Origin: CAZOWL01 sp964583605
GTDB taxonomy: Bacteria; Pseudomonadota; Gammaproteobacteria; Chromatiales; Chromatiaceae
Length of the DNA stretch: 15,967 nt
Assembly (NCBI GenBank): GCA_964583605.1
Contig: CAZOWL010000096.1
Span: 1 to 15,967 of the forward strand
Reading direction: 5' to 3'
Shown: positions 6,197 to 14,058 of the stretch, piece by piece
How the letters are laid out: each line of letters starts with the position of its first letter
Numbering within the stretch: position 1 is the stretch's first letter
The notes under the pieces: model-generated
The model's input: the letters and a program-made list of their open reading frames with translations, nothing else
Told to the model about the DNA's origin: nothing
Database searches by the model: none
Position numbers and translations under genes: made by a program

Positions 6197-6400
6197 CTAT
6201 CCGGCCAGTGCGTGCCGTGCCTCCCCCCTCAATTGCCGATTGCAACGCCGAATCAGCTCGGCAACCGGCTTAGGGATCTGAGACTCCTCGTCCGGGTTGT
6301 ATGGCTCACCGCGGATCCAGTGGGCCTCGGCCTCCTCGGCACAACGGTGAAGACCTTCCCGACAAAGTTCCCATATCGCCTGAGCGTGTTTCACTGTCAT
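6197..6400 (-). CDS. small hypothetical protein, 67 residues
   Basis: The open frame continues upstream to 6523, but the start at 6400 fits best. GAGGG lies nine bases before this ATG, and the upstream extension is low-complexity (a glycine run). The product contains HAQAIWELCREGLHRCAEEA and HWIRGEPYNP, then ESQIPKPVAELIRRCNRQL. It is polar, probably cytoplasmic, and helical at both ends. No family was recognised. It lies 147 bp upstream of the tail-anchored protein gene on the same strand, so they may be co-transcribed. Composition looks like real coding sequence, but the small size keeps confidence moderate. Confidence 0.55.
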   Translation of the reverse strand: MTVKHAQAIWELCREGLHRCAEEAEAHWIRGEPYNPDEESQIPKPVAELIRRCNRQLRGEARHALAG

Positions 6401-6899
6401 TGCGGCCACCCTCGTTTTTTGACCTGCGGATTTCTCTTGCCCCCCACCGCCGCCTCTTCCAGGGGCCTTTAACAAGAAGGTTAGCAGACCATGATGAAGT
6501 TCAATGTATCTGAAATGGCACAAGTGAGGTCTTGTTGTCCAGAGTCAACTTAATGGCTGAAATGCACGACTCAAGACTCGACTCGGATGGCCGTTGCCTA
6601 TCACCCGACGAACGCGTCTTCTTCACCGATCCGTGTCCTCAGTTCCTGGCGTCGCGCAGAAAAATTTATAAAACAGTGGCCTGCAATACCTCCCCGTAGC
6701 GATCCAGCACCGCTCCGCGTATGGCTTGCGCGCCCAGGACTGGATCAAGGGCCAACCGCTACCGAGCACAGGCTACGCGGACGTGGCAGCGTTTGTCCTG
6801 TCCGCCAACACAGGGTTCGGCGACCGGGCGGCGAGTAGCACCTCGTTCCTTCCCAGGCCAATGCTGCACTGGCGAAAACTGGACATGCCTTTGAGGCGA
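6401..6899. other. gene-poor region with AT-rich patch and possible gene remnant
   Basis: No confident gene lies in these 499 bp. Around 6450-6680 the sequence is clearly more AT-rich than the rest of the window (for example AAAAATTTATAAAA near 6660), as expected for a promoter-bearing or foreign patch. A frame at 6672-6850 looks coding-like and is listed separately. A 48-codon frame at 6553-6699 has no Shine-Dalgarno and was not accepted. Confidence 0.5.
6672..6850 (+). pseudogene. possible remnant of a c-type cytochrome-like gene end
   Basis: A plus-strand frame without a plausible start reads DWIKGQPLPSTGYADVAAFV followed by LSANTGFGDRAAS, with strongly G/C-ending codons. The YADVAAFVLS pattern resembles the C-terminal helix of c-type cytochromes such as the TsdA/SoxA group. 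No CxxCH haem site is present, and the frame then runs antisense into the RND gene. It could be a decayed gene end or chance; the identification is weak. Confidence 0.2.
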
Positions 6900-9800
6900 T
6901 CAGGTGCTCGCCTCGGGCGGGACGGCCGTCCTCTCCTGCGTCACGGCCAGCCGTCGGTCCTGACGCGAGGTGACCAAGAGATAGACCGCCGGGACGATAA
7001 ACAAGGTGAAGAGTGTACCGATGCCCAGCCCCGTGCTAATCACGAGACCGATATTGAAGCGGCTGATGGCGCCCGGGCCGCTGGCGAGCAGCAGCGGGAT
7101 CATTGCCACCACCATGGAGACCGTCGTCATCAGGATCGGCCGCAGTCGAATCGCTGCGGCCCGCTCGACCGCCTCGCGCTTATCGAGGCCCTCGCGCTCG
7201 CGGAGCTGATTGGAAAACTCGACGATCAGGATGCCGTTTTTCGTGACCAGACCGATGAGCGTGATCAGACCGATCTGGGTGTAGATGTTGACACTCGCGA
7301 AGCCCAGAAACAGGAAGACCATGGCCCCCGCGATCGAGAGTGGCACCGACATCAGGATGACGAAGGGATCGCGCCAGCTCTCGAACTGGGCCGCGAGGAC
7401 CAGATAGACCACCAGCAGGGACAAAAAGAAGGTCGCCTCGAGCGCGCCCCCCTCCTGCTGGTACTGGCGCGACTCGCCCTTGTAATCCCATCGGGTGCCA
7501 CGCGGGAACAGGACCTCGGCCTGCTCCTCGAGATAGCCGAGGGCATCGCCGAGCGTGACACCTTGGGCCGCTACTCCCGACAGGGTAATGGCATTCAGCT
7601 GCTGGAACTGAGTCCGCTTCGATGGCTCGACTTCGTGGCGGATGTCGACGAGCGTGGCCAATGGCACCAGCTCGCCGGCCTGGTTACGCAGGTAGAGGTC
7701 CTTGAGGGCCTCCGGGTCGTTGCGGAATTCCTCGCGCACCTGCGGAATCACCTTGTAGCTGCGGCCGGCCAGGCTGAACCAGTTGACATAGTCCTCGTTG
7801 ATCATCGCCGAGAGGCTGCGACCAATCTCCTGCATGCTGATGCCGAGGTCTCCAGCCGCGTCGCGCCGGACATCGAGCACGACCCTCGGTCGGGTGTATT
7901 CAACATCTTTCTGCAGGAACACGAATTTTCCGCTCCCCATCGCGGTGCCGAGGAGTTGATCGGCCAACGTGCTGAGCTCCTCGTAAGGCGCATCGGAAAC
8001 GATCACAAACTCGATCGGCAGACCATCTCCAGGGGTCGGCAGGCTCGGCCTCGGAAAGACCACCGTCTGCACGCCCGTGATCTGCGCTAGCTGCCCCTGG
8101 AGCTGCGGTTGGATCTCCATCTGCGAGCGCTCGCGCTCCGCGGGCGGCGGCATCTTGAAACCACCGAACGTCGTGCTGACGTCGCCCCCCATGCCGGCGA
8201 TGATAAAGCTCTGACGATATTCGGGGATGCTCTCGAACTGCTCTTGGATCTCCGTGACGTAGCGCTCGGCGTAATCGATCGTCGCCGTCTGCGGGGCCGT
8301 CGCCATGAAGAAGAGGATGCTCTGGTCCTCGGTGGGAGCGAGCTCCTGCTGCGTCATCGAATACATCAGATAGATGCTCGCGAGCACGGCAACTGCGAGC
8401 AGCACCGTCACGCTGGGGTAGGCGAGCCACCCGTGCAAGGCGCGGCGATAGGCCGCGGCCAGTGCGGTGAAGAAATGTTCGACCATCTGCTCGAAGCGGC
8501 CCTGCTGTGCGCCGGTGCGCAACGAGCGCGAGGCCAGCATCGGTGATAAGGTCAGGGCGACGACGCCCGAGATCAGGACCGCCGCGGCCAGCGTGAACGC
8601 GAACTCGGTAAACAGGGAGCCGACCAGCCCGCCCATGAAGCCGATCGGGGCATAGACAGCCACCAAGGTCGTCGTCATCGCCACGATTGGCAGCGCCAGC
8701 TCGCGCGCACCATCGATCGCGGCGTCAATCCCAGACTTGCCCATCTCGAGGTGGCGATGGACGTTCTCGACGACGACGATGGCGTCATCGACGACGAGAC
8801 CGATCGCCAAGACCATCGCCAACAAGGTCAGCAGGTTGATCGAGAAGCCCATCAACAGCATCAGGAAGGCGGCCCCGACGATCGAGAGGGGCACCGCGAC
8901 CGATGGGATCAACGCGGCCCGGATCGACCCCAGCGAGAGGAAGACGACGAACAGCACGATCAGGCCGGCTTCGGCCAGCGTCGTGAAGACCTCGCGGATC
9001 GAGTCCTCGATGAACTCGCTCGCATCGTAGGGGATCGCGGCCTCGAGACCCTCGGGGAACTGTGTTACCAGCTTGGGCATCAGCTCGCGGACGCGCGCCG
9101 CGACATCGAGCGGGTTGGCCCCGGGTGACTGCTCGATGCCGATGAAGATCGCCGGCAGCCCGCGATAGAGTGTGCTGGAATCATAGTCCGCCGAGCCGAG
9201 CTCGACCTCCGCGATATCCGAGAGCCGCACCAGGGCGCCCTCGTCTTCGCGCACGACCAGATCGCGGAAGTCCTCGACGCGGCTCACGTCGGTCGTCGCC
9301 GAGAGATCGATCTGGACCGTCTCGCCGCGGATCTGGCCGACGCCTGAGAGATAGTTGTTCCCCTCCAGCACCGCCGCGACATCGCTGCCCGTGACGCCCA
9401 GGGCCGCCATGCGATTCGGATCGAGCCACACGCGCATCGCGAAGGTCTTGTTGCCGAACACCTCGGCCTTGGCGACCCCCTCCTGGGCCTGGAGCTGGGG
9501 CTGGACGACGCGCAGCAGATAGTCGGAGACTTGCGGCAGATCCATCGTCTCGCTGTAGAAGGCCAGATACATGAGGGCCGTCGAATCGCCGGTCGTCGAA
9601 TCGATCACCGGATCCTGGGCCGCATCCGGCAGCACATTGCGCTGACTGGCGACCTTTGCCTGGATCTCGGCGACCGCGGCATTGGGATCGTAGTTCAGGC
9701 GCATGTGGGCCTCGATCACCGACTGACCCTGGGTGCTCGTCGCTGAGATGTAGTCGATCCCCTGGGCCTCCGCGACGGCCTGCTGCAGCGGCGTCGTGAT

Positions 9801-9986
9801 GAAGCCCTTGACCAGGTCGCTGCTCGCCCCTGGATAGGCCGTCGTGATGGTGACGACGGTATTCTTGGTCTCCGGGTACTGGCGGATCTCCATGCCGACC
9901 AGGGCGCGCAGACCTAGGATGAAGATCAGCAGGCTGACGACGCTCGCCAGGACCGGCCGCTGCACGAATACGTCTGTGAACTTCAT
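6900..9986 (-). CDS. RND family efflux pump, HAE1-type inner-membrane transporter
   Basis: The 1028-residue protein is a full-length RND permease of the hydrophobe/amphiphile efflux class, which exports drugs or other small molecules using the proton gradient. The N-terminus FTDVFVQRPVLASVVSLL is typical of the first helix. The proton-relay acidic pair is D400-D401 in IGLVVDDAIVVVENVHRH. The partner lysine lies near residue 925 in LIGLVTKNGILIVEFSNQL. FNIGLVISTGLGIGTLFTLF near the C-terminus is the last helix. Two large periplasmic loops separate the two helix sets. The start ATG overlaps the TGA of the adaptor gene as ATGA, showing one operon with translational coupling. No outer-membrane channel gene follows. 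Substrate cannot be told from sequence, so no gene symbol is given. Confidence 0.96.
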   Translation of the reverse strand: MKFTDVFVQRPVLASVVSLLIFILGLRALVGMEIRQYPETKNTVVTITTAYPGASSDLVKGFITTPLQQAVAEAQGIDYISATSTQGQSVIEAHMRLNYDPNAAVAEIQAKVASQRNVLPDAAQDPVIDSTTGDSTALMYLAFYSETMDLPQVSDYLLRVVQPQLQAQEGVAKAEVFGNKTFAMRVWLDPNRMAALGVTGSDVAAVLEGNNYLSGVGQIRGETVQIDLSATTDVSRVEDFRDLVVREDEGALVRLSDIAEVELGSADYDSSTLYRGLPAIFIGIEQSPGANPLDVAARVRELMPKLVTQFPEGLEAAIPYDASEFIEDSIREVFTTLAEAGLIVLFVVFLSLGSIRAALIPSVAVPLSIVGAAFLMLLMGFSINLLTLLAMVLAIGLVVDDAIVVVENVHRHLEMGKSGIDAAIDGARELALPIVAMTTTLVAVYAPIGFMGGLVGSLFTEFAFTLAAAVLISGVVALTLSPMLASRSLRTGAQQGRFEQMVEHFFTALAAAYRRALHGWLAYPSVTVLLAVAVLASIYLMYSMTQQELAPTEDQSILFFMATAPQTATIDYAERYVTEIQEQFESIPEYRQSFIIAGMGGDVSTTFGGFKMPPPAERERSQMEIQPQLQGQLAQITGVQTVVFPRPSLPTPGDGLPIEFVIVSDAPYEELSTLADQLLGTAMGSGKFVFLQKDVEYTRPRVVLDVRRDAAGDLGISMQEIGRSLSAMINEDYVNWFSLAGRSYKVIPQVREEFRNDPEALKDLYLRNQAGELVPLATLVDIRHEVEPSKRTQFQQLNAITLSGVAAQGVTLGDALGYLEEQAEVLFPRGTRWDYKGESRQYQQEGGALEATFFLSLLVVYLVLAAQFESWRDPFVILMSVPLSIAGAMVFLFLGFASVNIYTQIGLITLIGLVTKNGILIVEFSNQLREREGLDKREAVERAAAIRLRPILMTTVSMVVAMIPLLLASGPGAISRFNIGLVISTGLGIGTLFTLFIVPAVYLLVTSRQDRRLAVTQERTAVPPEAST

Positions 9987-11095
9987 CGCGTCGCGCTCGA
10001 GCCCGAGTCGATCGCCGCCGTCTCAGCGCCCTGCGGCACGATCGTCACGGGCTGACCGTTTGATAGCTTGACCTGACCGGCTAGGACAACCCGATCGCCG
10101 GCACTCAGTCCGTCGACCACCTCGACCTCATCGCCGCGCACGGCGCCGGTACGGATCTGGCGCCGCTGCACGACGGTTGCGCCATCCTGCTCCTCGACCA
10201 AGAAGACCAAGTCGCCGTAGGTGTTGAACGCCACGGCCTGACGGGCCACCGTCAGGACCTCGTCCTTGGTCGGCAACAGCGTGTCGACTTGGGCGAACAT
10301 CCCTGGTCGCAGCCGCAGGCCCGGATTGCTCAGGATCGCGCGCAGCTCCAGGTTCCGCGACCCGCGGGCGATGCCGGGATTGATGGCGATGATGCTCCCA
10401 GAGAACGTCTGTCCCGGATAGGCCGCGACCGCTATCTCGACCGACTGGCCGGTGGTCACCTCCGCGAGACGGCGCTCGGGGAGCGTGAAGTCGACGAAGA
10501 CCGGATCAAGGGCCTCGAGCGGTACGATCGCCGAGCCGGCCGGTAGGTACTGCCCGAGATTGACCAGGCGGATACCGAGCTGTCCATCGAACGGGGCACG
10601 GATGGTCTTCTTATCGACCAGGGCCTGCTTGGCGGCGACTAAGGCCTCGGTCTTCTCAAGAGTGGCGACGATCTCGTCGTAGTCCTCCTGCGAGACGGCC
10701 TTGCTCGCGAGCAAGCGGGCATTGCGGTCGCGGCGGATCTGCGCTAGCCGGCGATCGGCGACCAACCCGGCGAGATCGGCCTCGTCGACCGTCGCATCGA
10801 GCCTCAGCAGCAGGTCGCCACGCTTCACCATCGCGCCGGATTCGAAGAGGATCTCGCTGACCTGACCATCGACCTCGTTGTTGACCATCACTCCCTGAAC
10901 GGCGGTTACACTGCCGACGGCGTGCAAGCGCGGCGTCCAAGGCTCGCTGCGCACCTCTGTGACCGAGACCGTCGCCGGCGGCGGAGGCTGAGAGAACATG
11001 GCCGCTTCTTGTTGGATCTGGCGGTATTTGACGAAGCCAATCCCGCCGGCCACCGCAGCTAGGACCAGCAAGACAACCAGGATACGCATGAACAT
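9983..11095 (-). CDS. RND efflux periplasmic adaptor (membrane fusion protein)
   Basis: Read from the ATG at 11095, the protein has 370 residues. A single N-terminal membrane anchor spans about 3-22. Then come the first lipoyl half (VNNEVDGQVSEILFESGAMV, 71-90), a helical hairpin (about 105-160), the second lipoyl half (IRAPFDGQLGIRLVNLGQYL, 165-184), a beta-barrel with VDFTLPERRLAEV, and GMFAQV (275-280). This is the standard MFP order. It links the RND pump to an outer-membrane channel. The frame is open upstream to 11296, but that extension is arginine-rich and would bury the anchor. The ATG at 11089 is a close alternative; neither start has a strong Shine-Dalgarno. The gene ends by overlapping the RND start codon by four bases. 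Confidence 0.95.
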   Translation of the reverse strand: MFMRILVVLLVLAAVAGGIGFVKYRQIQQEAAMFSQPPPPATVSVTEVRSEPWTPRLHAVGSVTAVQGVMVNNEVDGQVSEILFESGAMVKRGDLLLRLDATVDEADLAGLVADRRLAQIRRDRNARLLASKAVSQEDYDEIVATLEKTEALVAAKQALVDKKTIRAPFDGQLGIRLVNLGQYLPAGSAIVPLEALDPVFVDFTLPERRLAEVTTGQSVEIAVAAYPGQTFSGSIIAINPGIARGSRNLELRAILSNPGLRLRPGMFAQVDTLLPTKDEVLTVARQAVAFNTYGDLVFLVEEQDGATVVQRRQIRTGAVRGDEVEVVDGLSAGDRVVLAGQVKLSNGQPVTIVPQGAETAAIDSGSSATR

Positions 11096-11132
11096 GGAGA
11101 CGACAGATATCTCAATAGTGCTGAATCGCCCG

Positions 11133-11141
11133 ATTGTAGCA
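11133..11141 (-). promoter_or_regulatory. possible extended -10 promoter element for efflux operon
   Basis: On the minus strand TGCTACAAT reads as an extended -10 (TGN before TACAAT). It lies about 38 bp before the adaptor ATG at 11095. No good -35 was found, which is acceptable for extended -10 promoters. Confidence 0.35.
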
Positions 11142-11187
11142 ATTTCAGGCTGCAGGAAATGTGAACGAGCGGGAGGCGAGTATGGAC

Positions 11188-11206
11188 GGTACTCGATGCG
11201 CACCCT
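11188..11206 (+). repeat. 19-bp palindrome family, diverged copy 2
   Basis: GGTACTCGATGCGCACCCT matches 5585-5603 at 17 of 19 positions, in the same orientation. It lies between the DUF2452 and adaptor genes. Confidence 0.45.
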
Positions 11207-11292
11207 TCTAGCCGCTCTACGTCGATGATCGGGCGACCAATCCGTTCCGACTTTCCTGGAACCGTTCCTTGGCGTTCCGCTCCGCCCGCCGA

Positions 11293-11790
11293 TCAATCCG
11301 CCGTCGTCAGGCCGCCGATGCGCAGGAGCTGGTTGATCATGTCACGCGTGTCATCACCTCTCGCGATGCGCTCGACCGGGGTCCAGCTGTAATCTGGCTC
11401 GAGCCGATAGGATCCGACTGGATCATGGGGCGGCTCGCCACCCCAATCCGCCGGTGAGAGCATCGAGAAGAAGGTGCCACCGTCGCCGCGCCGGTAGAGA
11501 TGATAAACCTGTCCGGGGATGCGCTTGAACTGGCACTCGGCGAGCGTCAGGGCCTGCTCTTCCCGCGCCTCGGCCAGCACCTTGCGCGCCTCGTCCTGCA
11601 GCGCCTTGATCTGATCGGCGATGACGCGAAGCTTCGCACCGGTGCGGGCGCTCAGCATGGCCTCTGCTTGGGCCAGCTCGGCGTCCAGCTCCGGCGCCTG
11701 AAACGCCGGCGCGAGCCGGTGCGTAGGGTAGGGGGCGCTGTGGCTAGCCCCTCGATACGGGCGGGGCCTGGCGTCGTCGCTTCTGTTCAA
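11293..11790 (-). CDS. DUF2452 domain-containing protein (C1orf50-like)
   Basis: This 165-residue protein matches the DUF2452 family, which includes human C1orf50. Diagnostic segments are LRVIADQIKALQDEARKVLA, CQFKRIPGQVYHLYRRGDGG, FFSMLSPADWGGEPPHDPVG and SYRLEPDYSWTP, in that order. The N-terminal part YPTHRLAPAFQAPELDAELA also fits relatives, so translation must start well before the only internal ATG (residue 46). TTG at 11790 is chosen: GGAG lies nine bases upstream and an in-frame stop lies three codons upstream. The protein is soluble and probably cytoplasmic; its molecular role is unknown. It is upstream of the efflux adaptor gene on the same strand with a 197-bp gap, so co-transcription is uncertain. 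Confidence 0.85.
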   Translation of the reverse strand: MNRSDDARPRPYRGASHSAPYPTHRLAPAFQAPELDAELAQAEAMLSARTGAKLRVIADQIKALQDEARKVLAEAREEQALTLAECQFKRIPGQVYHLYRRGDGGTFFSMLSPADWGGEPPHDPVGSYRLEPDYSWTPVERIARGDDTRDMINQLLRIGGLTTAD

Positions 11791-11834
11791 GTCAAATCAC
11801 TCCGTGGTCTCGAGGTGGCCGGGACAGCACCGCG

Positions 11835-12062
11835 TCACTGCTGGATCGCCCCCCGGCCATCGAGGTTTCGGATCTGGTCGGTCACACAGGCGTCCTCGCG
11901 AGAATGGCGCTTGTGCAGGAAGCGATCCGCCACTTCGCCGCGCAGGTGCTCGACGATCTCGGTACCCATGCGATGGGGCCCCCCGGTGATGTGGGCGACC
12001 GCCTTGCCGGGGAAGGAGCGAGCGCTTGGCGCGACGGTCTGTCTCCCGTTGAACGACCCCAA
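11835..12062 (-). CDS. hypothetical protein or gene fragment, 75 residues
   Basis: No family was recognised. The frame has strongly G/C-ending codons throughout and reads GKAVAHITGGPHRMGTEIVE, HLRGEVADRFLHKRHSRED and ACVTDQIRNLDGRGAIQQ. That looks like true protein, not a shadow. The only usable start is a TTG at 12062 without a Shine-Dalgarno, because a TAG lies four codons upstream; an internal ATG at residue 32 would leave 44 residues. It ends 44 bp before the DUF2452 start on the same strand. It may be a small gene in that transcript, or the 3' remnant of a longer gene. Confidence 0.45.
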   Translation of the reverse strand: MGSFNGRQTVAPSARSFPGKAVAHITGGPHRMGTEIVEHLRGEVADRFLHKRHSREDACVTDQIRNLDGRGAIQQ

Positions 12063-12132
12063 TGTGTCATTCTAACGCATGGCTTGGGCACGCCCCAGCC
12101 AGCCAACGAGCCAGTCAGTGAGGACCGCCAGC

Positions 12133-13311
12133 ATGCACCCAGCCAGGCCCGCGTCCGAGATCGAGCCGGCGGCCAAGGCCTGCAGCGACGCCCTCGCGCG
12201 GGTCATCCGCGAGGCCGCTGCGGCGGCCGGAGGAGAGCTGCCGTTCGACACCTTCATGGAGCTGGCCCTCTACGCGCCTGGGCTCGGCTATTACATGGCC
12301 GGGGCGCACAAGCTTGGCACCGGAGGCGATTTCGTCACGGCGCCCGAGCTCTCGCCGCTATTCGGTCGTTGTCTCGCGGGACAGATTGGCGAGGCCCTAT
12401 CTGTCCTGGCAGGCGGCGAGGTCCTCGAGATTGGCGCCGGCAGCGGCGCCCTTGCCGCTGAGATCCTAACCCAGCTGGAACGCGACGGCGTGCTGCCGGA
12501 GCGCTACCTGATCTTGGAGCTGAGCCCCGAGCTTCGGCAGCGCCAGGCCAGGCGCATCAAGGCCCAGGCCCCTGCGCTCGCCTCATGTGTGCACTGGCTC
12601 TCCGCGATGCCTCAAGGCCTGAAGGGGGTCGTGGTCGCTAATGAGGTGCTCGATGCGATGCCCGTGCACCGGTTTCGCATCCGCGCCGATGGAAGTATCG
12701 GTGAGATCTTCGTCGCGCCACGTGGCCAGGGTTGGGTCGAGGTCGTCGCGCCGCCCAGCTCACCGGGCCTGGAGAGGGCCGTCAGGGGTCTCCAGGCCGA
12801 AGGCCTTGCCACGACCCCGGGCTACACCAGTGAGGTCAACCTGCGCCTAAGGCCCTGGATCGCTGGCCTCGCGGCTGCGATTGACCGCGCCCTGGTCCTG
12901 CTGATCGATTTCGGCTATCCGCGCCATGAGCTCTACCGCGCGGACCGAGCGATGGGCACGCTGATGTGCCATTACCGGCACGAGGCGCACGGCGACCCTT
13001 ACGCTCGGCTCGGCCTCCAAGACATCACGGCCCACGTCGATTTCACGGCGCTTGCCGAGCACGCCCGCGAGGCGGGCCTGGCGATCGCAGGCTACGCTAC
13101 CCAGGCCCATTTCCTACTTGGGTGCGGGCTCGAGCGACTGATGGCCGAGGCTGGCCAGGACAGGCTCAGCCTCGCTCTTGGCGCGAAGCAGCTCCTGCTC
13201 CCAACGGCGATGGGAGAGCGATTCCGCGTCCTGGGCTTAACGAAGAGAGTCGAGGCGCATTGGTGCGGCTTTGCCGTGCGCGACCTGAGGGATCGGCTTT
13301 GGCTCAGCTAG
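12133..13311 (+). CDS. class I SAM-dependent methyltransferase, MidA/NDUFAF7 family (PF02636)
   Basis: The 392-residue protein belongs to the MidA/NDUFAF7 family. Family landmarks are GYYMAGAHKLGTGGDFVTAP (52-71), the SAM-binding loop VLEIGAGSGALAAEIL (97-112), VVVANEVLDAMPVHRF (156-171), and LLIDFGYPRHELY (256-268), then GTLMCHYRHEAHGDPY. The human relative NDUFAF7 methylates an arginine of a complex I core subunit; the bacterial substrate is not established. The open frame extends to 12079, but the ATG at 12133 has GAGGA eight bases before it and gives a usual N-terminus. It is divergent from the small minus-strand ORF and stands alone on its strand. Length is complete for the family. Confidence 0.94.
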   Translation: MHPARPASEIEPAAKACSDALARVIREAAAAAGGELPFDTFMELALYAPGLGYYMAGAHKLGTGGDFVTAPELSPLFGRCLAGQIGEALSVLAGGEVLEIGAGSGALAAEILTQLERDGVLPERYLILELSPELRQRQARRIKAQAPALASCVHWLSAMPQGLKGVVVANEVLDAMPVHRFRIRADGSIGEIFVAPRGQGWVEVVAPPSSPGLERAVRGLQAEGLATTPGYTSEVNLRLRPWIAGLAAAIDRALVLLIDFGYPRHELYRADRAMGTLMCHYRHEAHGDPYARLGLQDITAHVDFTALAEHAREAGLAIAGYATQAHFLLGCGLERLMAEAGQDRLSLALGAKQLLLPTAMGERFRVLGLTKRVEAHWCGFAVRDLRDRLWLS

Positions 13312-13685
13312 ATCCGCCGGGCGAGTACATCTCGCACCGCTGGAGCATCTCGTGTCTACCAGAGCCACCTCGGGCTTTGCCGACTCTGGCGTTCGGGACG
13401 AAAACGCTAGCTGAAATCCTCCGACTGGGCACCTATCGGAAGCACAGAGGGGGCAGGCGTCTGTCGAGGTCGCGCTGGCAAACCCCGCCGCCGTTTCGGC
13501 CGAGCGCGTGAAGGGACGCGATGCGTACCCTACGCTGCTACGCGGTGCATATCCCACGTTGCTATCAAGACTGTCTGGATCGGTGCACACTCGCCTATGA
13601 TAGAGATCAGCGGCGTCGACCAAGGCCTCGCCAGGCCCAGCGACGGTCGCAGGAACCAAGCTCAAGTCAACAAGAAGTGAATACG
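13312..13685. other. gene-free region with palindrome family copy
   Basis: No supported gene occurs in these 374 bp. It contains the third palindrome copy at 13513-13533. A weak -10-like TATGAT at 13596-13601 lies about 85 bp before the small membrane protein gene, without a good -35. Confidence 0.5.
13513..13533 (+). repeat. 19-bp palindrome family, copy 3
   Basis: ACGCGATGCGTACCCTAC (13516-13533) is identical to 5588-5605. The left arm lacks one T (GGGACGC instead of GGGTACGC), so the palindrome is imperfect here. It is intergenic. Confidence 0.6.
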
Positions 13686-13886
13686 ATGCCGACAGACTTC
13701 GCTCATCTGATCATTTCCGGCCTATTGATGGTCGCGGTGGTATTGGGCCTCCGGTTCGCCGGGCTACTGGAGGGTGCCTCGCCCCTCAAGCGAGGTCTTC
13801 TGGCCGGGGTCGTGATCCTGGTCGTCCTTGTCCTCTTCAATCTCATCTGGCCCTCTGGTCAACCGCCGGTGGGTCACCCGGGTTGA
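13686..13886 (+). CDS. small two-helix membrane protein
   Basis: This 66-residue protein has two hydrophobic stretches: about 8-25 (IISGLLMVAVVLGLRFAG) and 37-54 (GLLAGVVILVVLVLFNLI). A short basic loop, SPLKRG, joins them. It is probably an inner-membrane helical hairpin. The frame is open back to 13521, but that part is arginine-rich and starts inside the palindrome, so the ATG at 13686, preceded by AAGAAG, is preferred. Both ends of the product are polar and short. Function is unknown. It converges with the NAD(P)-binding protein gene across 144 bp. Confidence 0.7.
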   Translation: MPTDFAHLIISGLLMVAVVLGLRFAGLLEGASPLKRGLLAGVVILVVLVLFNLIWPSGQPPVGHPG

Positions 13887-13999
13887 CATTCCCCGCTTCA
13901 TGCCTTCCGCCCAAGGCGAGTCAGTGAGGCTCGTCGGATCGATGGAGCCTGCCAGCGGCGCACACGTGCTTGCCGCCAGTAGTCGGTGGAGATTCGGGT

Positions 14000-14058
14000 A
14001 GGCATCGTCCCTTCCTGTGCCGACCTGGCATCAGGAGAGGTAGGAAGGCACGATGCCT
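14000..14058 (-). repeat. 17-bp inverted repeat straddling a stop codon
   Basis: AGGCATCGTCCCTTCCT (14000-14016) and AGGAAGGCACGATGCCT (14042-14058) pair over 17 bp with one mismatch. The loop holds the stop codon of the NAD(P)-binding protein gene. A nested TGCC/GGCA stem lies within the loop. No T-run follows on the minus strand, so this may stabilise the mRNA end instead of being a simple terminator. Confidence 0.7.

Noticed and set aside
6553..6699. 48-codon plus-strand frame with DPCPQFLASRRKIYKTVA
   Set aside because: No Shine-Dalgarno, no recognised motif, and located in an AT-rich patch where short frames are uninformative.
6726..8090. 454-codon plus-strand open frame
   Set aside because: Almost all of it is antisense to the RND gene. 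The translation is dominated by D, R, E, H and Q with no family motif, as expected for a shadow of a GC-rich gene. Only its first part, before 6850, was considered as a remnant.
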